A DNA stretch of 64,000 nucleotides, taken from Hyphomicrobiales bacterium (lineage in GTDB: Bacteria > Pseudomonadota > Alphaproteobacteria > Rhizobiales > OSC116). The notes under the pieces were generated by a model that worked only from the letters and a program-made list of their open reading frames with translations, had not been told where the DNA came from and did not search any database. Location: positions 465,443 through 529,442 of the forward strand of contig JABSRZ010000003.1 of NCBI GenBank assembly GCA_013214705.1, written 5' to 3'. Position numbers and translations under genes: made by a program. This document shows, one piece after another, positions 26,750 to 36,715 of this stretch (positions are counted from its first letter, which is position 1; every line of letters starts with the position of its first letter).

Positions 26750-28990
26750 ATGCGCCTGATTAATAAGTTTATATTTCCTATTGCGACGTTAATCATTGGC
26801 ATATTCGTGTCATTATTCGGAACTGCAACTATAATTAATTTGGAAAACGGCCGAATTATTAAGAATTTTCAACAAAATTCTGCAGACCATATCGCAACCA
26901 TAGAGCAGTCCTTAATCGTCAATTTAAACGCTCTGACACAAATTAGAACTTTTTTTGACTCAAGCAATTTTATTACGAGACATGAGTTTAAAACACTCAC
27001 CTCGCCTTATCTTTTAACCAACCAACATGTTCAGGCATTGGAGTGGATTCCCGCTGTCAATCATTCTCAACGTAGCCACTTCGAAACACTCGCCATAAAT
27101 GACGGTTTCGTTGACTTTCAATTCAAACAACGCAGCGAAACAGGTGAAATGATAGTCGCCCCGGAAAAAGATACATATTACCCAGTATTTTATGTAGAAC
27201 CCGTCGCCGGTAATGAGGCAGCCATCGGCTTTGATTTAGGTTCAAACCCAGCACGGCTAGCAGCTTTAGATAAGTCTATCCAAAGTGGCTTAGCTGTAGC
27301 AACGGCACCTATTACACTTGTACAAGAGACCGAAAAACAAACTGGAATACTCGTATTTGTACCCATATATAGCAATAAAGTCTTAGACACTGCTGCCTCT
27401 GAATGGAGCCTGGCGCAAAGGCGAGAAAACATCACTGGATTTGGTTTACTTGTGTTACGAGTTGGTGATTTAATCACATCATCTATCGACCACTTTCATA
27501 CCAATAATGTTGTGATAATCGATGACATAACCGACACAGAAAACATCCATGGCCTCTATAATCTAAATCAACAAATAGAATATAAATACGACCTAAAAGT
27601 GGAAAAGTTAATTGATGTGGCTGGCCGAACATGGCGTATAACCGTGTTTCCCGAAAGTAAAAACTATTTACTAAATAACGACTCTAGGGTATGGTTAATT
27701 TTCTTATTGGGCACCATAGTTACTTTAATTTTGAGCTATTATTTAAAGCAAATGATATCCCGCGAAGATATTATTAATCAACAAGTGGCGCAAAAAACAA
27801 CCGAATTGGCGCAAAGTTTATTAGATGTGGAGGCAGCCAACGCCATCAAATCTGAATTTCTAGCTGCTATGAGCCATGAAATACGCACACCAATGGCTGG
27901 TATAATTGGTATGTCGGACCTTATTTTAAGCCGTGATTTGGAACCAAATGTGCAAGAATGGGCTACAAGCATCAAGTCTTCCAGCAACCACCTAATGAAA
28001 ATACTGAACGAAATTTTAGACCAATCAAAACTTGATGCGGGTAAGATAGTGATCGATTCTGTCGATTTCCACATCGCCTCTTTTGTCAAACAAGTGTCCG
28101 ACTTGTTCCGCCCCAAGATTGTATCAAAAGGGCTCACACTAACCATAGATATTGACGAAGCGGTTTCGGAAGGAGCCCGCGCGGATCCCTTCCGTGTCAC
28201 GCAGGTTCTAACAAACCTACTCAGCAACGCCCTTAAGTTTTCAGAAAAAGGTGATATTTTGCTGCATGTGGGGCAAGAAGAGACGGTTGAGGGCAAAATC
28301 TTTCTCAAATTTTCGGTTATTGACAACGGCATTGGGTTAAGTCTCGATGCCCAGAAGAGCCTTTTCTCACCTTTCGTCCAAGCTGATAGCTCTACCAGCA
28401 GAACCTATGGTGGAACCGGACTCGGGCTGTCTATCTCAAAACAACTAGTGGAATTGATGGGTGGCGAGATAGGCGTTTCTAGCGTTAAGGGAGTAGGGAG
28501 TAAATTTTGGTTTACGGTAGAAATAATGCCGACCCAAGGAAAGTTAACGACATATGGTACCAAAGAAGTAGGTCATAAATGGCAAGCAAATAGGGCGATG
28601 AAGATTTTGGTGGCTGAAGATACGGACTATCTTCAAGAACTTATAAGGACCATTTTGGTTAACCTAGGTCATGAAGTAACCATAGTGGCCAATGGGGAGT
28701 TAGCTGTCAAGGCTGTTCAAAAACAGGACTTCGAACTCATTTTGATGGACATCCGTATGCCTGTAATGGACGGGTTGGAGGCCACTGCAATCATTCGATC
28801 GCTTAAAGACAATAAATCAATTATTCCTATTATTGCAATAACGGCAGATGTCTCTTCGAGCAATGTGGGTGAATATCTCAAAAAGGGAATGAATCACGTT
28901 TGTAGCAAGCCGATTGACCTCGCTGATTTGCTTAATCAAATAAATAAGGTGGTTGGCGAAGAAGTCCATACCAAATCGATCAAGTTCTGA
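26750..28990 (+). CDS. CHASE-domain hybrid sensor histidine kinase
   Basis: A 746-residue inner-membrane sensor. TM1 is at about 7-30, a periplasmic CHASE domain at about 70-250 and TM2 at about 313-333. The dimerisation domain carries phospho-acceptor His376 (MSHEIRTPM). The ATPase domain has LLSNALKF (491-498), VIDNGIGL and [11 protein letters not shown]. The C-terminal receiver has Asp667 ([13 protein letters not shown]). There is no output domain, so a phosphotransfer protein or response regulator must act elsewhere. It is the only intact gene of island 2, placed between attachment repeats 2 and 3. Confidence 0.93.
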   Translation: MRLINKFIFPIATLIIGIFVSLFGTATIINLENGRIIKNFQQNSADHIATIEQSLIVNLNALTQIRTFFDSSNFITRHEFKTLTSPYLLTNQHVQALEWIPAVNHSQRSHFETLAINDGFVDFQFKQRSETGEMIVAPEKDTYYPVFYVEPVAGNEAAIGFDLGSNPARLAALDKSIQSGLAVATAPITLVQETEKQTGILVFVPIYSNKVLDTAASEWSLAQRRENITGFGLLVLRVGDLITSSIDHFHTNNVVIIDDITDTENIHGLYNLNQQIEYKYDLKVEKLIDVAGRTWRITVFPESKNYLLNNDSRVWLIFLLGTIVTLILSYYLKQMISREDIINQQVAQKTTELAQSLLDVEAANAIKSEFLAAMSHEIRTPMAGIIGMSDLILSRDLEPNVQEWATSIKSSSNHLMKILNEILDQSKLDAGKIVIDSVDFHIASFVKQVSDLFRPKIVSKGLTLTIDIDEAVSEGARADPFRVTQVLTNLLSNALKFSEKGDILLHVGQEETVEGKIFLKFSVIDNGIGLSLDAQKSLFSPFVQADSSTSRTYGGTGLGLSISKQLVELMGGEIGVSSVKGVGSKFWFTVEIMPTQGKLTTYGTKEVGHKWQANRAMKILVAEDTDYLQELIRTILVNLGHEVTIVANGELAVKAVQKQDFELILMDIRMPVMDGLEATAIIRSLKDNKSIIPIIAITADVSSSNVGEYLKKGMNHVCSKPIDLADLLNQINKVVGEEVHTKSIKF

Positions 28991-29155
28991 CGGTGGTGGT
29001 ACACAACGAATTTCACTAGGACTGGACTGCCTGATAAAAGGGGACACTTTGAAAAGGTGCAAAAAACTCAAAAAATTTGCAGTTTATAAAATCATTTTAT
29101 TCGGTGAATACCTGGTAAGTGAACTTTCTGTTTTCTCATAATAATTGACTGTAAA

Positions 29156-29190
29156 TCATCAGCTACTATGGAACAGATTTGTATCTTTGT
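29156..29190 (+). repeat. Dispersed short motif, copy 2
   Basis: Contains CTACTATGGAACAGATTTGT, 165 bases past the hybrid kinase. Confidence 0.55.
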
Positions 29191-29617
29191 ACAAGAACAA
29201 GACAGACATCGAACTGGCAAAATAGTGTTAGAAGTATTGGCGCATTAATAGAGAATAGGTGCTAATTATATTATGTAGCATATCCGCACATAAGACTGAG
29301 TTAAGGGGCACAATGCCTGCAGGTCTAATTATTCTGACGATTTGTGACCGCAACAGCTTAAAAGTCATTCATTAGTTGGGTGGTTTTTAACCCAATCAGA
29401 GGCCATTTGTTGTGCCTTTTCAATTTGGGATGGTGTCATTTTTTAGCGATTGCATCCCTGACTTAAATCCAGCTGAGCAAATTCATAAAAACAATCATCC
29501 TAGTTTGGTTGCTTAATGTTGCCTGTAATATGACGAAAGAAGAATTATGGTGATTGCTATGTGATTGTTAGCGGGTTTAATGGTGTTTAGGTTAATGCGT
29601 CAAACCATTGCTGAGAT
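29191..29617. other. Intergenic, right part of island 2
   Basis: About 430 bases without an intact gene. It holds a possible Sel1-protein tail (29365-29439). Confidence 0.4.
29365..29439 (-). pseudogene. Possible C-terminal tail of a Sel1-repeat protein
   Basis: 24 codons reading MTPSQIEKAQQMASDWVKNH and ending in TGA. The TPxQIxxAQ-x(2)-A-x-(D/E)W pattern is common at the C-terminus of Sel1/TPR-like proteins. Upstream codons contain a stop. A fragment at best. Confidence 0.35.
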
Positions 29618-29728
29618 TGGTGCACCCGACGAGATTCGAACTCATGACCTCTGCCTTCGGAGGGCAGCTTAAGCTATTACAGACATTAAATACATATCCA
29701 CCTAACACTCTGATGTATATGGTCATGT
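29618..29728 (-). repeat. Attachment-site repeat 3
   Basis: 29618-29668 is identical to the tRNA-Arg(CCG) 3' half, followed by the same element flank as repeats 1 and 2. It is the left end of island 3, whose right end is the intact tRNA gene at 50722. Confidence 0.88.
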
Positions 29729-29793
29729 GGGTGTATTGTCAACCCTTTTGCCACCTCATATCATGGATAAGACACATGAAACCAATGTGTAGT

Positions 29794-29812
29794 TGTGGCA
29801 GGATTGTGGCTG
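29794..29812 (+). promoter_or_regulatory. Putative integrase arm-type sites (island 3, left end)
   Basis: TGTGGCAG and TGTGGCTG with an 11-base period, inside island 3. They match the pair next to the integrase gene at 50637. Confidence 0.55.
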
Positions 29813-29994
29813 TACTGGATGGGGTATGGGGGGGACATTTGCAATCTTTATCATATAGGGAGTGTCGCGTATGACAACATCATTTTCAAGTCGCCAAAAC
29901 CAAAATGTCTAAATTTAATTGTCTAACACGTTGTAACATCAAATGAATGCTGCATAATTAATCAGCAAGACAAGTCCAAAACTATATCGCTTCC

Positions 29995-30026
29995 AAATAT
30001 ACCAATCTGTTCCATATAACCTGACG
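29995..30026 (-). repeat. Dispersed short motif, copy 3
   Basis: Inverted copy; the minus strand contains TATATGGAACAGATTGGTAT. It ends 2 bases from the stop codon of the autotransporter gene. Confidence 0.6.
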
Positions 30027-30028
30027 AT

Positions 30029-32620
30029 TTAAAAATTAAGTTTATATCCAGCGCTGGCACCAACATTTACCGATGTACGAGACAGATCACCAAAAGCCGC
30101 GAATGTTAATGAACTATTGTCAGATAATGGCAAAGTTGCACTGGCATTGAGCATAATTTTATTGCGTGCCTCTGTCGGTGTGGTGCTGGTATAGCTTGTC
30201 GGTGAACCGGCCAAAGTATTTGTGGTTGTGTGGTTCACATCACCATATTCATGCCGCCAAGCAGCGGATATTGCGGTTGAGATGTCTCCGACTTTATTTG
30301 CTATTCCTAAGCCAATTGTGCTGCCTAGTTTTTTCGATGAGCTGGCATCAGTGCTGATGTTGAGTAAGCCGGCGCCAGTTTCGGCAAATGCAGAATTACG
30401 GGTGTGCGAAGCGTCTAAGCCAGCAAATGTCGAGAGGATAATATTGTCGCCAATATCCATACCATAGCGTGCGGTTACTGTGCCGCCAATGGTAACACCA
30501 GAATAATCGGAAGTGGCCGTGCTGGTAACCGTGCCAATGACAATGTTGCGTTTGGTATGATAATTATGCTGGGTGGCATCTACACCCGCTGATAAACCAA
30601 AGCCAGTGTCAAAAGCTGAACTTGCGCCTAGATGCGCGCTTGCACCAAAATGGAAGTTATCGGCATAAGAGCTAGAACCGGTGGTTTGAACGCTAAAGTT
30701 TGCGCGCGTATAGCCTGCACTTAAGCCAAGCGTTGTATCGTCAGCCACATAATATTCTACACCACCAACAACCCCATATGTGGCGGTGATTAAATCGGCT
30801 GCTGTTGTGCCTTTATCTAATTTAGAATATCCGCCTAAGGCTCTGGCCCAAATGGCTGTACCAATTGATGGCACATCGCCCGTGGCTGAAACAGTATAAC
30901 CAGTGACTGCTGGTTCGGAATTACCACCACCATTAGCGCCGCCTGTTGTGCCACCATTGGCTCCGCCCATCATGGCGTTGTGGAAGCCAGAGGATGTACC
31001 TGCGCCAGATTGAGATGCACCTTGATGATCGCCACCACCAATTTGTTTTATGGCATCTTTGGCTTCATCATTTGTAAGTGCTAAAAACTCAGTTTCAAGT
31101 GTTTGGCCCTCGGTAGAGGAATAATCAAAAGCATCCATCGCTGTGGCTGCACCACCTTGATTATTGCCATTGGAATATGATTTAAAATCAATAGCTGAGA
31201 CAACAAATTTATAATAGACATCACCACCTACAATATAAACATCTAAGTACAAGTTTGCCAAGTTATCGGTCACGGTTACAAAACTGCCTGAAGCTGTGCC
31301 TGAGCCATTGTTGCGAAATAAAATATGATATCTAGCATTTGCTGCAGAATATAGCGCTTTGTCTCCAATAGCGTTTACCTCTAAAGCGCCATCTAACACG
31401 ATATCACCATAGCCATAGATTGTATTGACATTGTATATGCTGCTAATATCAACATCTACTTTAATAAGCGATGTAGCCAGAAGAGTTATGTCGCCCAATA
31501 CTGATACGGTATCCAAAGCGCTATTGCCTTGTAAATTGAGTGTTCCGCTGTTTATTAGGTCGCCAGAAAAAGAGTTTGATAAGCCATAGGTGTTCCATAC
31601 TCCTCTATTTTTCAGAGTGGAGCTGTTAATGTCAGAACCGCTGACTTGAATGGCTCCATTAATAACAGCAGTCGAGCTTATGGTTAAGTCCATTCCAACG
31701 GCTGAATTCATAACGGCATGAACCCCCATTGGGGCTGTGCCAGCACCTGTGTCAATGGTACCGTTGATGGTAACAGAAGTGCCATTTGTTGAATTTGCAG
31801 AATTTGAAATAAGGATTGCTCGGCCTTCTGAAGCAGCATTCATTGTGATATCTCCGACGGTTATGTCGGTGGCGCCTCGTTCTGACGTAACATAAAGCCC
31901 ATAGGTTGTGCCAGTACCCGTATTGACAATTTCATTGCTGGTATTGAGAGTGGTGCTGCCAAGGGTGTTATTGTTCATGTATATAGTTTTGGAAGCTACA
32001 CCGGACGCAGAAGCAGCGCCAATGTCTGTTATGCTCAAGGAATCGGTATTGGTCGCGGAATGATCTAACATGCTATAAATAGCCGAACCAACGCCTGATA
32101 TTGCACCGCTTCTGGTGATGGTCGTATCGCCAACGCCACTATCTGTGTACGTATAAATGGCCAGGGAATCAGTGCTTGTTGTCTTGCCCGTACCGCTGAC
32201 AAGTGTGTCGCCATTGCTGCTGTGGGCATAAATGCCATATCTTCCTGCGGATGAAATATTGCCTCCGCCAGTTACTGTTACTCCAGCCCCTAGAGCAAAT
32301 AACCCAACGTCGGAGTTGCTGCTTACACTTGCATCTACACTAACTGATACATCACCAGTTCCATTCTCTAGGGCGAAGACCCCGTAAACAGAAGAATTTA
32401 TCGGATCAAAAACATTAACAGAAATGCCATTAACATCGCCAACTATTACAACACCGTCATCGGCATTATTAGAGCTTGTGGCCAGTGTACCGCCCACAGA
32501 ATCGACTACCGTTGCTACGGATGGCCCAGCTGCAAATGCTGGGTCAATACACAAACTAGTGCCTAGCGCGGTCACTGCTAAAAGCGGCAACATGAATTTG
32601 TTATTTTTTATGTTACACAT
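30029..32620 (-). CDS. Autotransporter (type V secretion) with AT-rich low-complexity passenger
   Basis: An 863-residue autotransporter. A signal peptide (about 1-30, ending AFAAG) is followed by a Ser/Thr/Gly/Asn-rich passenger of beta-helix type (about 31-500) with many TVTGGG/SSTAVINGA-like strands. A Gly-rich linker lies near 545-575 (GGANGGTTGGANGGG) and a 12-strand barrel runs from about 590 to the terminal aromatic GYKLNF. An outer-membrane surface protein, possibly adhesive. Outward-facing copies of the dispersed short motif lie on both sides (29995 and 32721). Confidence 0.92.
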   Translation of the reverse strand: MCNIKNNKFMLPLLAVTALGTSLCIDPAFAAGPSVATVVDSVGGTLATSSNNADDGVVIVGDVNGISVNVFDPINSSVYGVFALENGTGDVSVSVDASVSSNSDVGLFALGAGVTVTGGGNISSAGRYGIYAHSSNGDTLVSGTGKTTSTDSLAIYTYTDSGVGDTTITRSGAISGVGSAIYSMLDHSATNTDSLSITDIGAASASGVASKTIYMNNNTLGSTTLNTSNEIVNTGTGTTYGLYVTSERGATDITVGDITMNAASEGRAILISNSANSTNGTSVTINGTIDTGAGTAPMGVHAVMNSAVGMDLTISSTAVINGAIQVSGSDINSSTLKNRGVWNTYGLSNSFSGDLINSGTLNLQGNSALDTVSVLGDITLLATSLIKVDVDISSIYNVNTIYGYGDIVLDGALEVNAIGDKALYSAANARYHILFRNNGSGTASGSFVTVTDNLANLYLDVYIVGGDVYYKFVVSAIDFKSYSNGNNQGGAATAMDAFDYSSTEGQTLETEFLALTNDEAKDAIKQIGGGDHQGASQSGAGTSSGFHNAMMGGANGGTTGGANGGGNSEPAVTGYTVSATGDVPSIGTAIWARALGGYSKLDKGTTAADLITATYGVVGGVEYYVADDTTLGLSAGYTRANFSVQTTGSSSYADNFHFGASAHLGASSAFDTGFGLSAGVDATQHNYHTKRNIVIGTVTSTATSDYSGVTIGGTVTARYGMDIGDNIILSTFAGLDASHTRNSAFAETGAGLLNISTDASSSKKLGSTIGLGIANKVGDISTAISAAWRHEYGDVNHTTTNTLAGSPTSYTSTTPTEARNKIMLNASATLPLSDNSSLTFAAFGDLSRTSVNVGASAGYKLNF

Positions 32621-32720
32621 AACTCTACTTATTAAAAACTCGTGTATTAAATATACATTAGTAATGTAATTAGTAATAGCAAGATATAAAGCATCCCAAT
32701 AAATTTTTACTTGAATAAAT

Positions 32721-32750
32721 AGTCAACTTCTTTGGAACAGGTTGCTATTG
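32721..32750 (+). repeat. Dispersed short motif, copy 4
   Basis: Contains CTTCTTTGGAACAGGTTGCT, 100 bases upstream of the autotransporter start and inverted with respect to copy 3. Confidence 0.55.
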
Positions 32751-32911
32751 AGCGAAAAGGTTATCGCCAAACATTGTTATTTTAGAACCCAAAGAAAAGA
32801 ATCGTTTTAAGAGTTATAGGGACTCACAGGTAGCGACCAGGTGGGTTGGGTGTCGATTTTAGAAGACGACTTCTGGTGACTCTGTGTGGGGTCTCAAATG
32901 GGTATCTGTAA

Positions 32912-33038
32912 TCAACTTCAACGAACAGGTAATGAGTAATTTGTTGTTGAGTAGGCGAAGCAATTAATGAAACCCACATGGTGGTGTTGAGGTTATTCGA
33001 AGGCTCGTCGACGGGCCATATTTTATTGGATGAAAGTG
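32912..33038. repeat. Dispersed repeat A, copy 2
   Basis: Similar to 20935-21076 in island 1, with shared blocks GTAATGAGTAATTTGTTG, GGCGAAGCAATTAATGAA and TTGGATGAAAG. The reading frames are broken in both. Confidence 0.6.
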
Positions 33039-33043
33039 CAATT

Positions 33044-33076
33044 TATGAGCTTCTTCGGAACAGATTGGTATATTTT
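33044..33076 (+). repeat. Dispersed short motif, copy 5
   Basis: Contains CTTCTTCGGAACAGATTGGT and runs directly up to the integrase remnant at 33087. Confidence 0.6.
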
Positions 33077-33086
33077 CATAAGATAG

Positions 33087-33269
33087 GGTTTTTGTTCATC
33101 GCACGGCTGCAGAAGAACCTTCATCAATAATGCCACGAAGAAGATTTCGACCCTTGGAGGTTCATTTCGTAATGTGCAGTTTTTGGCAGGTCATACACCG
33201 CTACAAACGACGAAACGGTATATTGAAGGAGACTGTGATGCGATGAAACGGATGGTGAACTTAGTGTAA
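33087..33269 (+). pseudogene. C-terminal remnant of a tyrosine recombinase
   Basis: 60 codons after an in-frame TAG. SSHGCRRTFINNATKKIS matches the H-x-x-R-R-T-F box. LGGSFRNVQFLAGHTPLQTT carries the LAGH histidine and KRYIEGD the catalytic tyrosine. It is not derived from the integrase at 49611, whose boxes read HDLRHEA, SGHRDP and KYTHL. Only the C-terminal third of the catalytic domain remains, so it is inactive. It is a trace of a different integrated element. Confidence 0.8.
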
Positions 33270-33284
33270 CTAGGCAAGTGCACC

Positions 33285-33695
33285 TTAGTCCTGAATTGTT
33301 TTATAGTCAAATTCCGTTGCACCATTAGTTGGATCTTTAAAAACTTCAGGACGTAAATACATATATGCCATCAGATCACGTATATCGCTATATGTAACCT
33401 TTTCTGTAGGAATATCAGATTTACCATCTGAGGTCCAACTAAACTGACCGGGTTGCCAGACTACTTCGCAAATTGAATTGGGGAAATCTTCAGAATTTAC
33501 GCGATTTAGTGTAACAAACGCTACAGCGAATTTCCCCGTCTCTGTTTGATTTCGAGCTTCGAAATAAACATTATCAACGAAACATTTGAATTCTCTAATG
33601 TTGCGGCTATCTTTTGGTCCTAAATCATGGGCGAATACTGGTTGGGTAATGGCACATGCCGCCAAAAAAGTTAGAGCGGTTAACGATTTTTTCAT
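33285..33695 (-). CDS. Cell-wall hydrolase, SleB/Hydrolase_2 family, probably C-truncated
   Basis: A 136-residue exported protein. The signal peptide is MKKSLTALTFLAACAITQPV ending at VFA. It is followed by CFVDNVYFEARNQTETGKFA and VTLNRVNSEDFPNSICEVVW, both typical of Hydrolase_2. The catalytic Glu would be in YFEAR. The family normally continues about 30 residues past the DPTNGAT motif, but here the frame stops after 11 residues, close to the end of the integrase remnant, so the C-terminus has probably been cut. ATG 33695 has a GGAAGA site. Confidence 0.8.
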   Translation of the reverse strand: MKKSLTALTFLAACAITQPVFAHDLGPKDSRNIREFKCFVDNVYFEARNQTETGKFAVAFVTLNRVNSEDFPNSICEVVWQPGQFSWTSDGKSDIPTEKVTYSDIRDLMAYMYLRPEVFKDPTNGATEFDYKTIQD

Positions 33696-34090
33696 ACCAG
33701 ATCTTCCTTTTGTTATGATACTAATATAAGGGTCCATAGGAGTTTGTTAATCTCACAGTTCAACTTTTATTCTATTATTTGTAAAATTGGTGAAGCAATT
33801 AATGAAACGCCTTGGCTGTGTCGTAGTTTGAAATCGCCTCTTTATTCGTTATATAAATGCTTCTGAAAACCTATAAAGGCATCTCTGATACTTGCTATGG
33901 CACCAAGCTGGTTTGCGGCGTCAGCGGTGGAGCTGTATTTCAACTCCAACAGGCTACGTAACTTACCGTGGCGAGTTCATTGACACCCTCTGCCATCGAA
34001 GTGCTGCAAGCTTGTTATTTTCTTGAAATACATTCATTTTTTTTCATGTATAATGGATTAGTAATCTTATGAAATTCAGTCATTACATTT
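33696..34090. other. Intergenic between hydrolase and defence operon
   Basis: About 395 bases. A short piece at 33788-33825 matches dispersed repeat A (GAAGCAATTAATGAAACGCC). No gene was recognised. Confidence 0.4.
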
Positions 34091-35128
34091 TTAATTCCGA
34101 AGTGTGTTTAACATGAATGCTATAAGTTCATCATCACCATTATTACAATGGTGGTGGATCATCTTAAATGTAGCTAATTTTAGAAAGGCTTTATCGTTTA
34201 GGCCTTCAACCTCTAAAAATAAAATGTAATTATCCAATTGTGTGATGAGAGTACCTATATCCGTTGGAGAAGAATCTCGACAGTAAGCTACGAAAGCTGT
34301 AATCCAATTTGAATAATTGACATCTAGCACATCATCTTTCCAGCGCCTACGTATATCAAAAACATCGTCCCATGTTGTCACCTTGTCATTGTCGCCAATC
34401 AATTGAATATCCCAATCAGGCCGCATAGCGTCTACTTGTAATGGGGCACTATTAATTAACGACAATTTAGCAGTTTCATTTAGATAAGGGTCAAATGCAC
34501 TGCGAGTATTATCTGCACCATCTTTTAAGATATTATTTGCTCCTTTATACCTCTCATTACACTTCATGCCCATTGGGGCTAAGTTGCGTAAATTTGACCC
34601 CGCAAAGGGATAGAGCGATATAGGTATATAATGGTCTAGGTCTTCTCTTTTGCTTTTAGGGGAATCAAATTCTTCACAACCACAAAAAGGGCAAACCTTA
34701 GCGCTCAAGCTATCATATATAGCTTTATAATGAGTGTCTCTAATGCCAAAGTCAGTAAGCTTTTTGAAAGCATATTTCATTAATTCAGCTAATTTCTCTA
34801 GCGCCATCGCGTGAAAGTCAGATGCACAGTCACAAGCGGCGTTTGCAGCAAGTAATTGCTCAATTTCATTCTGTTTTGTTAGAGCATTTTCTAAGACATC
34901 TATTTCATCGTCACATAAATCGCTAACCACCTCGAAATAGCCTTTTAATTTTTTATTCAAACCAAAATTAGGACGGACAGTTTCTTTATGAATAGCTGGC
35001 ACTGAGTTCATCCAATCAGGGCGCACAAGATCATTTTTAACGGCATTATGAATGGCGCTTATCATGTCCATTACACAATCATGGAACCAATTGTCACTCG
35101 TCGCATTTAAAGGATATGTTGCCAGCAT
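34091..35128 (-). CDS. HNH endonuclease (PtuB-like partner of the AAA ATPase)
   Basis: A 345-residue protein with an HNH nuclease at about 140-205. CPFCG at 146-150 is a zinc pair, DLDHYIPISLYP carries the catalytic His166, NLRNLAPM carries the Asn, and C190 is in KCNERYKGANN. The N-terminal 140 residues are not recognised. Its ATG directly follows the ATPase stop (TAAATG), indicating coupled translation. It is the last gene of the defence operon. ATPase plus HNH pairs are known as Septu (PtuA/PtuB) and in some retron systems; equivalence here is inference. Confidence 0.82.
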   Translation of the reverse strand: MLATYPLNATSDNWFHDCVMDMISAIHNAVKNDLVRPDWMNSVPAIHKETVRPNFGLNKKLKGYFEVVSDLCDDEIDVLENALTKQNEIEQLLAANAACDCASDFHAMALEKLAELMKYAFKKLTDFGIRDTHYKAIYDSLSAKVCPFCGCEEFDSPKSKREDLDHYIPISLYPFAGSNLRNLAPMGMKCNERYKGANNILKDGADNTRSAFDPYLNETAKLSLINSAPLQVDAMRPDWDIQLIGDNDKVTTWDDVFDIRRRWKDDVLDVNYSNWITAFVAYCRDSSPTDIGTLITQLDNYILFLEVEGLNDKAFLKLATFKMIHHHCNNGDDELIAFMLNTLRN

Positions 35129-36715
35129 TTAGTTAACAACCTCACTTTTCAGTTTAGTTAACCGATGTATCAAGTGAGCGCGTTCTACCGAATTGGCTAT
35201 ATACTCCAAGGCTACTTCAATTTCTTTTGCGGATCCCGATTTCATTAGTTTATCGATTTCATTGAAGGCAGCAGTTGAAATGGGAGGGTTAATTTCAAAG
35301 CAATCTTCTAATATACGATCAAACCTTGCCCCATATGTTTGATTTTCAGGGTGAGTGACTTTCAGAATGCCTTTATCTTTCCTGAAGACAAACACATTTT
35401 CCTTCTTCATGTCTGACGGCACAAAAGGTGAGTGTGTCGTTAGAATACAGTCCTGATATATTTTCTTTTTAGGCATCAACTCACGAAGAGCTCGGATAAA
35501 TTCCACGCGCCATTTTGGGTTAAAATGTGACTCAGGCTCATCAAGTAAGAAGAGTATGTTTTCACCACGCAAGATGTTGAACATACTGAATATTTGTGCT
35601 CGTTGATGTTCACCGTCTGACAAGGCAATATAATCGCCTGAGAGTTTCTTTTGTTTGGATTTGAGCTTTATGCCTTCAATACGAAAGACGAAATCATCTT
35701 CGCTTGGTCGTGGTAGCTTTGCTGCATAGCTGCCATTTTTAATGTTGCTCAGGTATTTGTTGCGAGAGGCACGCTTTAATATCAAGTCATTAAGCATTGA
35801 TAGTTTGTGGAATGTTGAAAAGACATCATTAGCACCCCCTTGCCAATATAGGTCAATGCCCTCTCTTGTGGCATCAGATACTAAGAAATCAAATGTATAG
35901 CTTTCAGTTTCTTCTTCATAAAGATAACAGGTAGAGCAGCTTTGAAGGTAATCAAGAACTGCCTCAAGCTCCATTGTTAGCTGAACGCCCTTACGCTTTG
36001 AATTTTTACTTCGAGCTCCGGGGGCAGCACCATGAGCCAATTGCACGATAATACGAAATGAAAGCAAATCGGCAAAATTTGTCAACTTCAAGAATGGTCT
36101 TAATTGTGAGATTGAATTACCCAACAAGTTAGCGACAAAAGCTTCTTGATGAGTATCATGATCAATATAAATTAGCCGACCGTCTTGCACTTCCTTTGTC
36201 ATATACTTGTTATCGAATGCAGCTTGTCTCACTGCTTCGGCATATGCCGCCCGACTTACATAGAATGGCGCACTTAGTGTCTCATTACCACCAGACGTGT
36301 ATCCAATGATAGCACTTGGATATAGTTGAAACTCTACTAAATATTCGCCGGAAATTATTTCGTAATGTCCTTTAGAATTGATTTTGAAATCCCAAGTTAG
36401 GGAGCGGCCTTTCATTTTACGACCAACGAAAACATCCATGACTTTCTTTTGTTTTTTACAATAAACCGAATATTCAACCTCAAACTGACAGGTTTGATTT
36501 AGCTCGTCGCGCTCTGCCCCTTGATCAAGGTGATGAAGAATACTTTGAAATATCTCTGCCGTAGCTTGCAAGAATTGGGATTTGCCAGAACCGTTGGGGC
36601 CCACAAGGCAGATCGGGTCAAAATCTGAACTGCGATCAGGAAAGCGAACATCTAAACCTTTTAACAGACCATCACATGAGTTGGTTGATATGATGTGAAC
36701 ACGCTTTAGCTTCAT
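35129..36715 (-). CDS. AAA/ABC-type ATPase associated with restriction system (PtuA-like)
   Basis: A 528-residue SMC/ABC-like ATPase. Walker A GPNGSGKS is at 39-46, the ABC signature variant LSDGEHQR at 365-372, Walker B LFLLDEPES at 388-396 and the H-loop TTHS at 426-429. The arrangement fits the restriction-associated AAA family (TIGR04435-like) and PtuA. It overlaps hsdS by four bases and abuts the HNH gene, so it is built into the restriction operon. It probably acts as a regulator or sensor for the HNH nuclease. Confidence 0.88.
   Translation of the reverse strand: MKLKRVHIISTNSCDGLLKGLDVRFPDRSSDFDPICLVGPNGSGKSQFLQATAEIFQSILHHLDQGAERDELNQTCQFEVEYSVYCKKQKKVMDVFVGRKMKGRSLTWDFKINSKGHYEIISGEYLVEFQLYPSAIIGYTSGGNETLSAPFYVSRAAYAEAVRQAAFDNKYMTKEVQDGRLIYIDHDTHQEAFVANLLGNSISQLRPFLKLTNFADLLSFRIIVQLAHGAAPGARSKNSKRKGVQLTMELEAVLDYLQSCSTCYLYEEETESYTFDFLVSDATREGIDLYWQGGANDVFSTFHKLSMLNDLILKRASRNKYLSNIKNGSYAAKLPRPSEDDFVFRIEGIKLKSKQKKLSGDYIALSDGEHQRAQIFSMFNILRGENILFLLDEPESHFNPKWRVEFIRALRELMPKKKIYQDCILTTHSPFVPSDMKKENVFVFRKDKGILKVTHPENQTYGARFDRILEDCFEINPPISTAAFNEIDKLMKSGSAKEIEVALEYIANSVERAHLIHRLTKLKSEVVN

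Noticed and set aside
29608-29874. 88-residue open frame across the attachment repeat
   Set aside because: It is translated tRNA and element flank; no ribosome site and no family.
34091-36715. Retron with PtuAB effectors
   Set aside because: No reverse transcriptase gene or msr/msd-like RNA lies near; the pair is coupled to hsdS instead.
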